A DNA stretch of 64,000 nt from a virus: positions 1 through 64,000 of the IMG/VR virus record IMGVR_UViG_3300010160_000045, one strand, 5' to 3'. The position numbers were made by a program, and so were the translations under genes. Within the stretch, counting starts at the first letter, position 1; every line of letters begins with the position of its first letter. Shown piece after piece: positions 19,108-29,219 of the stretch. Under the pieces are notes generated by a model. It had not been told where the DNA came from, searched no databases, and was given only the letters and a program-made list of their open reading frames with translations.

Positions 19108-20763
19108 TTATTTAAATGTTGGATTACCGTCTGCATCTAATCCTGCGTATTTTTTACCTTTTATATCTCCTTTCTTTGGCGCTGCTGCCTTTTCAGGCTT
19201 ATGTGCGCCAATTGTTTTGTCGTACAAATCCTTTCCTAAATTTGTTTTTAAGTTCTCAATTTCTTGGTCTGAAGAAATTATTACAGTTTTCTTAATGCCT
19301 GTGCCTTTAATAAGATTATTATATTTGTCATACCTTGCAGGAATTGTTATATCTACATACTCTGGCTTGCCTGTTTTCTTGTTTACATTTACACCCTCTA
19401 TTTGAACATCTGTCTTTCCTGCAATGTTAAACTTCTTTGGATTTTCTCCTGCTGCTGCTGTTTGGATTGAATGATAGTAGTAGTCGCCTATAACTTTATC
19501 CGTTTTTTTACCATCCTTTACTTCGTATAGAGGATTTTCTACCGCATCACCAATGTTCCATATTTTATTATTTCCACCTCCGCCAACAGTTATATTAAAA
19601 CCTCCCCCACCGCTTCTTGGAGCTTTAGTTACATCTCTGTCGTTCTTAATTCTATCTGCCTCTGCTGACCTTGCATTTTGCATAAAGTCCTCGTAGGCAA
19701 CTTTTGCAACTGATTCCTGAACGAAATCCTTTAGCTTTTCTCCGCTAAGACCTGCCTCAGTTCCTTTGTCCATTGCCTCGTACTCCAACGCTCTTTGATA
19801 TTGTTTGTGGCTCTTGTCCCCAAAGTTACCATCTCCAATCATTGAACTTGCAAACTTTCTTGCATCTAAGTCTGCGCCCTTTTCATCAAACTCATAAATT
19901 ATTTCTCCTGTTGTTGGAGTTATTTTATCCGTTTTCTTTGTATAGCTGGCAAATTTATGGTTGTCACCAAAGTACCCTTTTGATGCTAATACAATGTTAG
20001 GTCGCTTTAATGTTGTTAATTCATTCTCTAAGGCGTTTATGTTAGTCATCTTCCTTTCGCTGATAGGACGGTCTAAATAAGGAGTGCCTTGAAAACTTGT
20101 AGTTGTTTCGGTGGCTTTCATTCCTCTGCTACCATTGTCAACTGATTCAGTCTTTGTTATTGTGGTTGGCTTTCCGTCATTGCCTATTATTTGCCTTTCT
20201 GTTGTTTTGTCTGTAGATGTTTCTGCTGATGGCATTTTACCTGCTCTGTCTGCTTCACTTGCTGCCATAAAATCATCATTAGGCATCTCCGCTGTTGTAG
20301 TTGGGTCTGTATGACCCTTCATCAAAAGGTTGTTAAATCTTTCTGTGTCGTGTGTTTCTTGCTTTGCTGCTACAGATTGTATTGCCTCCCAGTCCCTTTC
20401 CATAACGTACTTGTTGTCCTGTGCTCCTTTAATATAATCTCTTTGTATTTTTTCAAGCTGAGAACGAGTTATTTTTGGGTCAGCTGCCGCAATCATTATA
20501 GCATTGTAACCCTTTTGTTTGAATTGCAAGTCCTTTTCTCTGTCATTAGGGTGAACATTGACTAATGGAGTAAAGTCAGTAGACGCAGCAATAGCATCCT
20601 TTAGCTTTTGCTCTTGGTCTGCCTTCTTTGCTGCTTCTTTTCTCTTTTCTTCTTTTTGTGCTTGCAGGGCATCGCCTGTCTTAGAAATGATGCCAGCAAG
20701 TCCCCCAAAAACATCTACGTTCTCCCTCTGTTCACCTATTGCACTCGCTAATCTTATTGCCAT
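19108..20763 (-). CDS. Virion-associated protein, unknown function
   Basis: A 551-aa soluble protein, rich in Lys, Asp and Ala. The N-terminus (MAIRLASAIGEQRENVDVFG) is followed by a charged coiled-coil stretch at about residues 35-60, and the C-terminus ends in a lysine-rich region (KKGDIKGKKYAGLDADGNPT). The start overlaps the upstream S74-domain gene by 10 bp, and the stop is 4 bp before the 1,671-aa gene, so it is translated with the ejection-protein cluster. Probable internal or tail-lumen component by context only. Confidence 0.7.
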   Translation of the reverse strand: MAIRLASAIGEQRENVDVFGGLAGIISKTGDALQAQKEEKRKEAAKKADQEQKLKDAIAASTDFTPLVNVHPNDREKDLQFKQKGYNAIMIAAADPKITRSQLEKIQRDYIKGAQDNKYVMERDWEAIQSVAAKQETHDTERFNNLLMKGHTDPTTTAEMPNDDFMAASEADRAGKMPSAETSTDKTTERQIIGNDGKPTTITKTESVDNGSRGMKATETTTSFQGTPYLDRPISERKMTNINALENELTTLKRPNIVLASKGYFGDNHKFASYTKKTDKITPTTGEIIYEFDEKGADLDARKFASSMIGDGNFGDKSHKQYQRALEYEAMDKGTEAGLSGEKLKDFVQESVAKVAYEDFMQNARSAEADRIKNDRDVTKAPRSGGGGFNITVGGGGNNKIWNIGDAVENPLYEVKDGKKTDKVIGDYYYHSIQTAAAGENPKKFNIAGKTDVQIEGVNVNKKTGKPEYVDITIPARYDKYNNLIKGTGIKKTVIISSDQEIENLKTNLGKDLYDKTIGAHKPEKAAAPKKGDIKGKKYAGLDADGNPTFK

Positions 20764-21533
20764 GGGTTAAGTTTTTTCATTGTTAAATTAAGCATATCGT
20801 AATCTACTTTGTAGTATCCGCCTTCTTCTATTACTGCGCTTGGATTTGTTTTTAAAACCTCTTGCGCCATAACTCCACTATACTTAACATTTGGCTCGCT
20901 TATATACTCAAACTCGTATATTTTATGTCCATTTTCAGTATGCGAATATACAATATTTTTCTTTAATCTAATATCACTCGCTATTATCGCTGCACCGCCA
21001 AGTGATGCTGCTGCATTTAAAGCCGCTGCCCTTCTTGCATCTCGTTGAGCATACCAGTCTGACTCTGCTTGCCCTATGGCTTGTTCTGCCATAATGTTCT
21101 TGTTGAAGTTTTGGGTAAATACATCTTGTGATACTTTTGATGCGCTACCTAATTGGTCTAAATACTGTAATGTTTGTTGTTGCTTTTGCATTTTTACCGC
21201 TTGGTCTTGGGCAGCTAATCCTGTCTCAAATTTATTGGCATTGGAGTTCATATTGGCATTTATGTATTTTGCCAATGCGTTGCCGCCTGCATTTTGAGCG
21301 TTCTGAACTCCTAAGTTAGTACTTTCTGCAAATCCTTGTCTTGCTGCTGCGGTTTGTTCGGGCGAAAATCCAAATTCAGATTCTCTTTTTGATTTTTGGT
21401 AATCAGCAAGGCTTTTTGAGTAGTAGTCTTGATTTTCCTTTGTTACCGTTGCTGTATTATAGGGGCTATTTTCTAACTCCGATGCTTGTGAATTTATTTC
21501 TGCGAGTCTTTCTCTATTGCTCATTCCTGCCAT
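20754..21533 (-). CDS. Virion protein with C-terminal peptidase S74 intramolecular chaperone
   Basis: A 259-aa protein. Residues 1-180 are Gln/Asn/Ala-rich helix, closely similar to the adjacent 215-aa gene. Residues 186-259 match the S74 chaperone of phage spikes: SDIRLKKNI at the start, then YEFEYI, SGVMAQEVL and a final VDYDMLNL. In that family the domain helps trimerise a beta-structured spike and cleaves itself before the Ser-Asp. Here it follows a helical body instead. ATG at 21533; an alternative is Met4. It overlaps the 551-aa gene downstream by 10 bp. The domain call is firm; the role of the body is unknown. Confidence 0.82.
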   Translation of the reverse strand: MAGMSNRERLAEINSQASELENSPYNTATVTKENQDYYSKSLADYQKSKRESEFGFSPEQTAAARQGFAESTNLGVQNAQNAGGNALAKYINANMNSNANKFETGLAAQDQAVKMQKQQQTLQYLDQLGSASKVSQDVFTQNFNKNIMAEQAIGQAESDWYAQRDARRAAALNAAASLGGAAIIASDIRLKKNIVYSHTENGHKIYEFEYISEPNVKYSGVMAQEVLKTNPSAVIEEGGYYKVDYDMLNLTMKKLNPWQ

Positions 21534-22071
21534 ATCTGTCGTTTTTTATATAAAGATTTATACTATTACTGTTCCGTAATCAGAATAACTGCCATACGTT
21601 GTGTCTTCAGGAGAACCTATTAAACTTGTATCAGTACCTGCCGAACTTGCTGCTGCTTTTATTGCTGCGCTTCCAAGTGAGCCTGCTGCGTTTAAATAAG
21701 ATGCTCTTCTTCTATCTCTTTGAGCATACCAGTCCGACTCTGCCTTTCCTATAGCTTGCTCTGCCATAATGTTCTTGTTGAAGTTTTGGGTTGCTACATC
21801 TTGTGAAATAGATGATGCCTGCCCTACTTGATTTAAGTATTGTATTAATTGCTGTTGCTTTTGCATCTTTACTGCTTGGTCTTCCGAAGCCAGTCCTGTT
21901 TCAAACTTGTTAGCATTGGAGTTCATGTTAGCGTTGATGTACTTTGATAATGTATTCCCACCTGCATTTTGAGCATTTTGAACTCCCAAGTTGGTGCTTT
22001 CTGCAAATCCTTGTCTTGCTGCTGCGGTTTGTTCGGGCGAAAATCCAAATTCAGATTCTCTTTTTGATTTT
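21322..22071 (-). repeat. 75-bp identical blocks shared by two tandem paralogues
   Basis: Bases 21322-21396 and 21997-22071 are identical over 75 bp, 675 bp apart. They encode the same segment (EFGFSPEQTAAARQGFAEST) in both genes. The perfect core within more diverged flanks indicates a fairly recent duplication or gene conversion. Confidence 0.92.
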
Positions 22072-22205
22072 GCATAGTCAGCCATTGTCTTTGCATAGTA
22101 GTCTTGATTTTCTTTAGATACCTTTGCTGTGTTATAAGGACTGTTTTCTAACTCTGATGCTTGTGCGTTTATGCTTGCAAGTCTTTGCTTGTTGCTTAAT
22201 GCCAT
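21558..22205 (-). CDS. Virion protein paralogue of the S74-domain protein, without S74
   Basis: A 215-aa protein. About 180 residues align with the 259-aa neighbour without obvious gaps and are mostly identical (ENSPYNTA, FGFSPEQTAAARQGFAEST, KYINANMNSNANKFETGLA, FNKNIMAEQAIG). It then diverges into a short Ser/Thr/Gly/Tyr tail in place of the S74 domain. The start is next to the stop of the 1,509-aa nozzle candidate, so it lies in the same operon. It is probably an internal or tail-associated particle protein. The duplication looks like one body kept in two forms, with and without the chaperone. Confidence 0.75.
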   Translation of the reverse strand: MALSNKQRLASINAQASELENSPYNTAKVSKENQDYYAKTMADYAKSKRESEFGFSPEQTAAARQGFAESTNLGVQNAQNAGGNTLSKYINANMNSNANKFETGLASEDQAVKMQKQQQLIQYLNQVGQASSISQDVATQNFNKNIMAEQAIGKAESDWYAQRDRRRASYLNAAGSLGSAAIKAAASSAGTDTSLIGSPEDTTYGSYSDYGTVIV

Positions 22206-22206
22206 A

Positions 22207-25200
22207 TTATTTAGTTTTTTGTGATTCTAAAGCATCTATTGATGTGTCTAATATTCTATTTTGTTTTCCCCACCTCCAAATACTTTTAAACTTCATCCAA
22301 ATTCCCTCTACGTTGTTTAGTCCTACTTCGTTGTCGTTGGGCGTGTTTGTTGCGTCTTGCTTTATCTGAACCTCGCTGCGACCATTGTAAAACTCCTCCT
22401 CTGACTTGTTGGTGAAGCTACTTGTTGTTGGTGTTCCTAAGCTGTCATAGCCCGACTTGTACTCTGTCCTCTTTAAAATGTCGTCTGCCTGTACTGACTT
22501 GTGTCCAAAGTGGAAATATCTTCCCTCTGGGTTGTTGCATAGTCCCTCAATGTAAGGGTCTTGGCTATTAACTACTGAATAAGAAAAATTATTTATTATG
22601 GTTTGTGGCAAAATATCGTCTGAGTCTACATTAGCCATTTGCAGAAAGTCTGCTCCAGAAGTGTCTACAATTTCATAGTTTTTTCCTTGAATTGTTACAA
22701 TGTACTTTTCTCTCTCATTAACAATAAAAGGATTTGGAAATGTCGAAGTAATACCAACTCCATATATTATATAGTTAGCAGTAGAAACAAAAGCAGTTGT
22801 TGTTGTTTTTGTTTCTACTGCATAATACAAAGCCTCGTTTAAAGGGGAGTTATGCTCGTAGATTAAATTATTTTTTACTGGGTGAGAACTTAAAAAAGTA
22901 TTGTTCCATTGTCCGTAAATTTTTGGAGAGTGACTCCTAAATGTTTTAAATTTATTGTCCTTCTCGTTCCATACTATTGTAAGTATTTTAAAGTATTCAC
23001 TATCATACCCACTTATAGTTTCCCACTCTGCACTTGGAGGGGTTGTTGCGTTGTCGTTTGTTAAAGACTTATATATTACAGGAAATTGCTCAAAGCCCCA
23101 AAATTCAGTTGTAGAAAATTTGAATTGCCCTTCTTGAAAAGTATCTCCAAAGGTTTCCTTTGGGGCAAGCCTTAATGTTGCAATATACTCCATATTAATA
23201 TTATCCCAAACTGCATGACACCCAAAGAATTGAGCAGGTGCATCATTGTTTGAGTATATATTTAGTATTGCAAGAGATGTGTCATTGTTTATCAATGAAG
23301 ATATATCGCCTACAATGTTGCTTGTCCCATCAGAGCCAAACCTCATTAAAGCCCCATTGTTAAAATCAATCCAAAAAACTATATCTTTTCCAGTTGGATT
23401 TTTACCTTTTTTAATTAACCACTTATGCTCACAACCAAACTCTGTTAAGTCCTGTCCTGTCCTCTCAAGTATAGTTCCAGTACCTAAAAGCAATTGTCCT
23501 GAATTTGATACTATATTAGCGGTATTGTCAAAGTATTGCGCTGTAAATCTTCTTTCTTGCCAAACCACAAGTATATTTTGACCAGATAGCCCAAATAAAA
23601 CTTCCATGTGTACAATAGCACCATACTTAGACTCTAATGTCTTCATGTCTTGTGGAAGCCATATTCTATTGCCGCCTGCTAAGTCACTTCCGAAGCCTTG
23701 ATTGCTATAATATATTGACGAAAATTGATTTGTTAGTTGTGTTAGATTTTGGTTAAATGCTACTTGGTTTTGAAATATATATCTTGGAGTAAATACATTG
23801 TCGTAAGTGTATCTATCTCCGTTATATAAAGGGTCTGTAAGATAAGGATTTTTTAAATAATCTTCAAGAGTGTAATAAGGAAACCTGCCGCTTCTTAGTG
23901 CTGTATTTGTTCTATTGAAAGAATAAAAAGAAACCACAAAATTATTTTCTGTAGCAGCTGTTGCAGGCGTTGTATTTTCTGCTGTTTTATAAGACGAAAT
24001 AGTTGGGAAACAATCTCCACCATATATTTCGTATGTTGTTGCAATTGTGTGAGTGTCTTTATTAAACCATTTATTTTGCGGCAATACAAAAAATCTTGTT
24101 TGTTGTGGGGGCAAAGGATAAGCCCCTTCTGCTCCGTATGGTCTTATGTAATAAAATTCTTGAAAAAATAAATCTAAAGCGTCTGGATATAATAAATTTG
24201 CGCTTAGTTTTACTGCTGCTGCTTCCCTTATACTTATTTGATTAAAATTGGGCGGCACATAATTTAAGTAAGAAAATAGTGCAATGCTATTAGTTCCTCC
24301 TGTTGTTGAATTTTCTAATGATGTTATAGATGTCGATGTGTTTGATGTTTCAACAAAGCCATTATCAAAAAATGACATACCTACATTTGATATTTCGTAA
24401 AAAATGGTACTTGCCCTATTTGCTTGCTTTGATTTTAAGACATCTCCAAGTTTCCAATTAAACACAGCATTAACATTTTGATAGTCAGGAGAGTATAGTG
24501 CTAACTTGTCTAATACAGGAGTATTCCCAACATCGTTTCCAAATTGAACATAATCTTTTGTTCCGTCATTAAACACACCAAGCCCAAGACCTGTTGTTTG
24601 AACTTGTCTGCTACACAAAGCTCTTCCAAATCGAATATCTTTTATTACATCTTTTAACAATTTTCCGTCTGGAAGTAAATAATTTATATTTATAAAATAC
24701 GCCTCTAAAAAATATTGATAAGCAAATAAAATACCGCCACTTTTAGTACATACAGCATCTCCATTTATAAGTGAATTATCATCTGGGTCAAAACTTACAT
24801 CATTAATCCAATATGTACTTGTTGGACTTCCGTTCTCCCAATCAATAAAAACACAAAAACGATAGTGGTCATAAGGCATATAGGACATCCACTCGTTAGA
24901 GCATTTTTCAATATTATTTATACCCAATAGCATTGCGCCTGCTGTATTTACTATAGTATCATAAAATACAGCATCTCCTATAGGGATTTCTCTTCTTCTT
25001 ACACCTAAATTTATTGTTTGCGCCCAATCCGTTAAGTCATACTCTTCATACAAGTTTACATTTGCTGCTAACATATAGTTATTGTAATTAAGCAAACTTT
25101 CTGCGTTCTCAAATACAAATGGTATTTGCTCTAATAAGTCTGCGGCAGCGTTAAAACTTGTATATACCTCTGGGTTAAACCCATTGTCCCCAACATAAAT

Positions 25201-26736
25201 AGTTTCTTGTCCGTTTATTTGAATTTCTGGCAATGAATAACCCACCCACGAGCTTGATGTAAACTCAATGATTCCAACTTGAACAGCCTCAAATATATCA
25301 AAAGGGATTTGCTCAACAGTTATTTGTATTGCTCTGCCGCTATTTAATCCGTAGTAATGGTCTTTAAGTTCTGAAGAGTGAAGCCATAAAACATTTGAAG
25401 CCTTGCTGTAGGTTGTGTACGCACCATCGGCTGTCCTAAATCTTACAAATGCTGTGTAGCATGATTCTTTTTTTGACCCAACCGTATATCCAGTTTTTCC
25501 TCCAAAACCTGTTGTTGTAGCTACTGCTAAAGTTACCTTTGATGTGTTTGCGCCTAATTGAAGATTGCTTTCTCCTCCATCGCCTCCTATTGTGTCAAGG
25601 CTATAAATAGCGGCTGGATTGTAAATAGTTAAAAATCCATTATTAGCTACACCATATGTTCCATTTTTGTATATTAATCTTTTTATAGCATTTAATCCGT
25701 CACTAAAATTATAAATTAAACCATTGCTTGTTATATCTAACCTTCCTTCTAATTCCTTATAAGTCCTAAAGTTTAGTTTATTGCTTCTTAATAATTCAAT
25801 GTAACTCCATTTTTTAAGTATTTCATTTTTTTGAGCATACCCTATTGTAGACAATGTTCTGTAGTTTCTTACTACATAATAATTACCGCTTGAAGAAGCG
25901 GTAGATGAAAATGGATTTATTGAACCATTGATTGAATATACAGTTCCAGAAATTTGAGTTAATGTTCCATTTCCTGAATAAATTGGCTGCCCAAAAGGAG
26001 ACCCACCAACAACTGGATATATATAAACCTCCTCGAATTGTTCTATATCTACCGATGAAGCAAATGTTATAATTATTTCAGAAGAAGCAACTCTTGATAC
26101 TACCGCTTGTATTGTTTCTGGATTTTTAATATTAGTTGTAGCAAACATTTGCTCATCTGTATTAATATTTGAAAAACAAACTGGTCTTAAAATTCCTACT
26201 TTTTCTGCGCTTACAGCATCAAAAAGAACATCTGTTGGGTAGTTATTATCTAAACTATCCGATATTGTTAAGTAGTAATCAGAAAATTGATAATAGTATA
26301 TTGTTAAATTTAGGTTTAATGTATAACCAGTAGCAGAAGTTCCAGTAAATGATGTTGAAGCTAATTGAGTGTTGGCTGCAAATGCAGCTTGTATTGAAGC
26401 AAAGAAAGTGGCTGCTGTATCTCCAGTTGTATAAGGAATTGTCAATGCTCCTATGTAAAAGCCTTTATACTCAATGTTTATATAAAAACTACGAGTTGTT
26501 AATCCATATAAATTAATTGTTGACTTGTACTTTTTGTCAGTTAAATCTGCTCTTCCTAAATCGTATGCAAATTCTGTATTATTGCAAGGTTGCAAATAAC
26601 CATTTTCATTTTTTGCTCTTGGGTTTCTGTCTACAATGTCGTAACCATCAACGAAGTCTACTGGAGGCACATCGTTATAGTTTGCGTTAAGGTTTAATCC
26701 CCCAATCAATCTCTTTATAAACTTTATTGGTTTCAT
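22207..26736 (-). CDS. Tail nozzle / muzzle-like structural protein
   Basis: A 1,509-aa protein rich in Asn, Tyr, Thr and Ser, with a beta-propeller-like texture. The N-terminus GGLNLNANYNDVPPVDFVDG resembles the start of the large tail proteins below the ring proteins in crAss-like podoviruses ('muzzle'/stabilisation proteins). ATG overlaps the stop of the 225-aa ring-protein candidate by 1 bp. The order connector, ring, giant beta-rich protein, ejection proteins supports a distal tail barrel through which DNA and cargo exit. Family assignment is by pattern and synteny, not by a profile match. Confidence 0.65.
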   Translation of the reverse strand: MKPIKFIKRLIGGLNLNANYNDVPPVDFVDGYDIVDRNPRAKNENGYLQPCNNTEFAYDLGRADLTDKKYKSTINLYGLTTRSFYINIEYKGFYIGALTIPYTTGDTAATFFASIQAAFAANTQLASTSFTGTSATGYTLNLNLTIYYYQFSDYYLTISDSLDNNYPTDVLFDAVSAEKVGILRPVCFSNINTDEQMFATTNIKNPETIQAVVSRVASSEIIITFASSVDIEQFEEVYIYPVVGGSPFGQPIYSGNGTLTQISGTVYSINGSINPFSSTASSSGNYYVVRNYRTLSTIGYAQKNEILKKWSYIELLRSNKLNFRTYKELEGRLDITSNGLIYNFSDGLNAIKRLIYKNGTYGVANNGFLTIYNPAAIYSLDTIGGDGGESNLQLGANTSKVTLAVATTTGFGGKTGYTVGSKKESCYTAFVRFRTADGAYTTYSKASNVLWLHSSELKDHYYGLNSGRAIQITVEQIPFDIFEAVQVGIIEFTSSSWVGYSLPEIQINGQETIYVGDNGFNPEVYTSFNAAADLLEQIPFVFENAESLLNYNNYMLAANVNLYEEYDLTDWAQTINLGVRRREIPIGDAVFYDTIVNTAGAMLLGINNIEKCSNEWMSYMPYDHYRFCVFIDWENGSPTSTYWINDVSFDPDDNSLINGDAVCTKSGGILFAYQYFLEAYFININYLLPDGKLLKDVIKDIRFGRALCSRQVQTTGLGLGVFNDGTKDYVQFGNDVGNTPVLDKLALYSPDYQNVNAVFNWKLGDVLKSKQANRASTIFYEISNVGMSFFDNGFVETSNTSTSITSLENSTTGGTNSIALFSYLNYVPPNFNQISIREAAAVKLSANLLYPDALDLFFQEFYYIRPYGAEGAYPLPPQQTRFFVLPQNKWFNKDTHTIATTYEIYGGDCFPTISSYKTAENTTPATAATENNFVVSFYSFNRTNTALRSGRFPYYTLEDYLKNPYLTDPLYNGDRYTYDNVFTPRYIFQNQVAFNQNLTQLTNQFSSIYYSNQGFGSDLAGGNRIWLPQDMKTLESKYGAIVHMEVLFGLSGQNILVVWQERRFTAQYFDNTANIVSNSGQLLLGTGTILERTGQDLTEFGCEHKWLIKKGKNPTGKDIVFWIDFNNGALMRFGSDGTSNIVGDISSLINNDTSLAILNIYSNNDAPAQFFGCHAVWDNINMEYIATLRLAPKETFGDTFQEGQFKFSTTEFWGFEQFPVIYKSLTNDNATTPPSAEWETISGYDSEYFKILTIVWNEKDNKFKTFRSHSPKIYGQWNNTFLSSHPVKNNLIYEHNSPLNEALYYAVETKTTTTAFVSTANYIIYGVGITSTFPNPFIVNEREKYIVTIQGKNYEIVDTSGADFLQMANVDSDDILPQTIINNFSYSVVNSQDPYIEGLCNNPEGRYFHFGHKSVQADDILKRTEYKSGYDSLGTPTTSSFTNKSEEEFYNGRSEVQIKQDATNTPNDNEVGLNNVEGIWMKFKSIWRWGKQNRILDTSIDALESQKTK

Positions 26737-27413
26737 TAAATGCCTCCGTATGAGTTTACACCATTATTATAAGTTCCTCTATATGAATATCCTGCTAATC
26801 CTAATTGCTTTGTTATCGCAACGATGCTTACCTGCTCGTAATGGAAAACATCTACCTGCTCATTGTGTGTTATGTTTCTTCTTACGCTTGAATAGTTAGA
26901 AAATGCCTTGTACCTTGCGTCTCCAATTTTTAATCCTACCCAGTAGCTTGCATATCTTATGTAGTAGGGAAGATGAGCCTCTCTTAAAAGAGGGAAGCCA
27001 TCTTCTCCCAATATGTAAACGTCACAATATATGTCGATAGATTCGTGAGGGAAGTCAGAAGGAAACACTAAGTATCCGTCCATTATCTTCCACCTGTCGG
27101 GCATTTTAAACCTCTCACAGTTGCCCTGAACTCCATCAAACTGAAAGTTAGAGTACACCATTGGGGTACACCCATCTGAACACGAAGGTATTACTACCAA
27201 TACTGTCTTGTAGTTGCAAGGTAGCTGCGCCTTATGGTCACAAATGTCCAACGTAAACGCCTCCTGTGTTACATACTTATAGCTTTGAGCCTCTCTTACT
27301 GAATCAAGTATCATCAAGTCAATGTAAGCATCTTTCTTGGTGTCCATAATGTCGTAAAAAGCCTTTACTCTATCCCTTACAAATGTTAACGATATGGTAG
27401 AATCTGTGTTCAT
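26736..27413 (-). CDS. Tail tubular / ring protein candidate (P22 gp4-like position)
   Basis: A 225-aa protein. The helical N-terminus (MNTDSTISLTFVRDRVKAFYD) is followed by a beta region with YLVFPSDFPHESIDIYCDVY, and then EDGFPLLREAHLPYYIRYAS. This order is typical of head-tail adaptor/tail ring proteins of podoviruses and crAss-like phages, where a polar strand region precedes a DEDG and a final helix. Both ends overlap neighbours by 1 bp (TAATG), which shows tight translational coupling. Probable tail ring; exact position in the particle unknown. Confidence 0.6.
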   Translation of the reverse strand: MNTDSTISLTFVRDRVKAFYDIMDTKKDAYIDLMILDSVREAQSYKYVTQEAFTLDICDHKAQLPCNYKTVLVVIPSCSDGCTPMVYSNFQFDGVQGNCERFKMPDRWKIMDGYLVFPSDFPHESIDIYCDVYILGEDGFPLLREAHLPYYIRYASYWVGLKIGDARYKAFSNYSSVRRNITHNEQVDVFHYEQVSIVAITKQLGLAGYSYRGTYNNGVNSYGGI

Positions 27414-28024
27414 TATTTAGCTATGCTTTTAGTTGTGTCTTGACTATCGCTTATCGTGTCTTTCGGTGTTCCCGAAGTTTTAGACTGATAGGTTGCAAAC
27501 ATCATATCAAATATCGTGTTTACTAAAGCATCGTCAATAGGGTACTCGTCATATTCAAAGTTAAATGTTGGTACTTTCATAGGGTTGACAGGCACATAGT
27601 TGGTTAGGATTGTTCCTACGCCATTGTTGTCTACCTTTAAATAGTCACCCTCCTTATAGTACTGAGTTATACTTGGCACTTGCTGATTGATAGTGTTTTG
27701 AAATTGACTAATAGTCACGTTCTCCCTAAACCTTGAACAACCGTTTGTGCCACCTACATACTCGTATTCATTCATTATGGCTGGGGCTACCTCAAAGTAA
27801 TTGTACTTGCCGCCTTGCTCATAAGTTGACTTGTCAATAACTGACTTTAAATAGTTCTTGCCTGTTAACTCATAGCCCTTAATCCTAAAGTCCCCTAACA
27901 CCTTTGCCTTTGAAGCATTAAATAAATCTAATATTTGCGCCCTGCGAAGCAATGTTTCGTCTGTAGCTATGTTGTTTCTTTCAACATATATTATGGCTGC
28001 ATCTATAATTTGTTTACAAGTCAT
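27413..28024 (-). CDS. Head-tail connector / tail ring candidate
   Basis: A 203-aa protein. An N-terminal helical part (MTCKQIIDAAIIYVERNNIA) is followed by a beta part with EYVGGTNGC and an acidic C-terminus. It is coupled by 1 bp to the next ring candidate and lies 6 bp after the 372-aa gene. Size and position match the small ring proteins between portal and tail barrel in crAss-like particles. No direct family hallmark was recognised. Confidence 0.55.
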   Translation of the reverse strand: MTCKQIIDAAIIYVERNNIATDETLLRRAQILDLFNASKAKVLGDFRIKGYELTGKNYLKSVIDKSTYEQGGKYNYFEVAPAIMNEYEYVGGTNGCSRFRENVTISQFQNTINQQVPSITQYYKEGDYLKVDNNGVGTILTNYVPVNPMKVPTFNFEYDEYPIDDALVNTIFDMMFATYQSKTSGTPKDTISDSQDTTKSIAK

Positions 28025-28030
28025 CTAAGT

Positions 28031-29149
28031 TTATTTTATAACCTCTGTTAACTGCACATCTTCTCCACTTGTATTTGTGGCAAAGAACAACAATGCAGCC
28101 TGCTCAATTATCATTCTACACATCTCTTGGTTGTAAAATTGAAGCAAGTCAGTTGTATCATTTGTAATGTCAATCTCCGCCTGTACTGTAATATAGTCTA
28201 CAAAGTAGTTTGTATTTGTTATGTAAGGGTTTGTGTTTACATCGCTTGAATAACAAGCCAACCTGTTTTCATTAGACTCATACAAAGGGAAGTTCTCTGT
28301 CGCTTGATATGCACTTATCTTTTGGTCTGATAGCAAAGGCTCGCAATACTCGTTGTGAGTCCTCTCAATTATACCTCCGCTTGTGTAAGTGCCTGTTACT
28401 GTAACTGGAGTTGTCAATCCTACATCATTGTAAAGCCTTATCTGCCTCTCTCCAACCTTCTTTACATACTTGTAGCCACTCAGTCCTGTTAAGCCACCAA
28501 ATCCGCTAAACTTTAAGTACTCACCATTCCTAATATTGTTTGTTCCTAATGTTATCAAACAGCCACCTGCTATGTTTACCTTTACAATAGTTGCGTTGAT
28601 GTTTCTTAAACACTCTAAACTTACTGCAAGTAAATGGTAGTAGTTGCTTACCCAATAATCTCCAACTACTTGACCAGAGTTAGCAGTATAAGTTCCTGAC
28701 AATGGTGCTGCTGTAGTTATTAATACAGATGTATCAACACTTGTTAATGCGTCAGAAGCTCCAAATACTTGATTGTTTAGTGTAGTGTAAGTACCGCCAA
28801 GCACACCGCTAAATGTTATATCAACATTCCCTAAACCAAAGTTAAAGTTGTGGGGTCTATCAAAAAATACTTGATAGGTATTGCCAGTTGTATTAACTAT
28901 GTTCGATATATGAAGAGGCTTCAACAACACTTGCTCGTTATAAGGAGCAAATGGGGTGTACGTTTTTATTAAGGGGCTTATCTCGTCTACTGACTTCTGC
29001 CTCGATATTGAAGCATAGTTTTGTTCAAGGTTCTTCACAACCGACATACGCAAAAAGTAATTCTTTCTTGCTGCACTCATATAAGAAGCAGCATTTGTTT
29101 GTCTTACCCTTACATCTAAATCTCTTGATAGTTGAAGTCCTGTGTACAA
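28031..29149 (-). CDS. Tail/connector structural protein, probable TTG start
   Basis: A 372-aa protein. The N-terminal 80 residues are helical (SYMSAARKNYFLRMSVVKNL), and the rest is beta-rich with a segment (FSGFGGLTGLSGYKYVKKVG) like the small FCCH-type module also seen in the 339-aa head protein. No ATG lies upstream in frame; TTG at 29149 gives the longest product and Met24 (29080) is the alternative. A terminator lies just upstream, so it probably begins a new transcription unit for the tail genes. It precedes the ring candidates and may be a tail stabilisation protein. Confidence 0.6.
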   Translation of the reverse strand: MYTGLQLSRDLDVRVRQTNAASYMSAARKNYFLRMSVVKNLEQNYASISRQKSVDEISPLIKTYTPFAPYNEQVLLKPLHISNIVNTTGNTYQVFFDRPHNFNFGLGNVDITFSGVLGGTYTTLNNQVFGASDALTSVDTSVLITTAAPLSGTYTANSGQVVGDYWVSNYYHLLAVSLECLRNINATIVKVNIAGGCLITLGTNNIRNGEYLKFSGFGGLTGLSGYKYVKKVGERQIRLYNDVGLTTPVTVTGTYTSGGIIERTHNEYCEPLLSDQKISAYQATENFPLYESNENRLACYSSDVNTNPYITNTNYFVDYITVQAEIDITNDTTDLLQFYNQEMCRMIIEQAALLFFATNTSGEDVQLTEVIK

Positions 29150-29162
29150 AGTATTGTATATT

Positions 29163-29192
29163 AAAAAAGCCTTAGCAAATTTACTAAGGCTT
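29163..29192 (-). terminator. Rho-independent terminator after the 321-aa gene
   Basis: On the minus strand a 9-bp perfect stem (AAGCCTTAG / CTAAGGCTT) with an 8-base loop is followed by TTTTTT. It lies 28 bp past the stop of the 321-aa gene and separates it from the tail genes. Confidence 0.88.
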
Positions 29193-29219
29193 AATTATTT
29201 TAATGTGTTTTTAAATATA

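Noticed and set aside
29145-29152. TACTTTG as a promoter for the 372-aa gene
   Set aside because: Only a 7-base match with the wrong spacing, and it overlaps the probable start codon.
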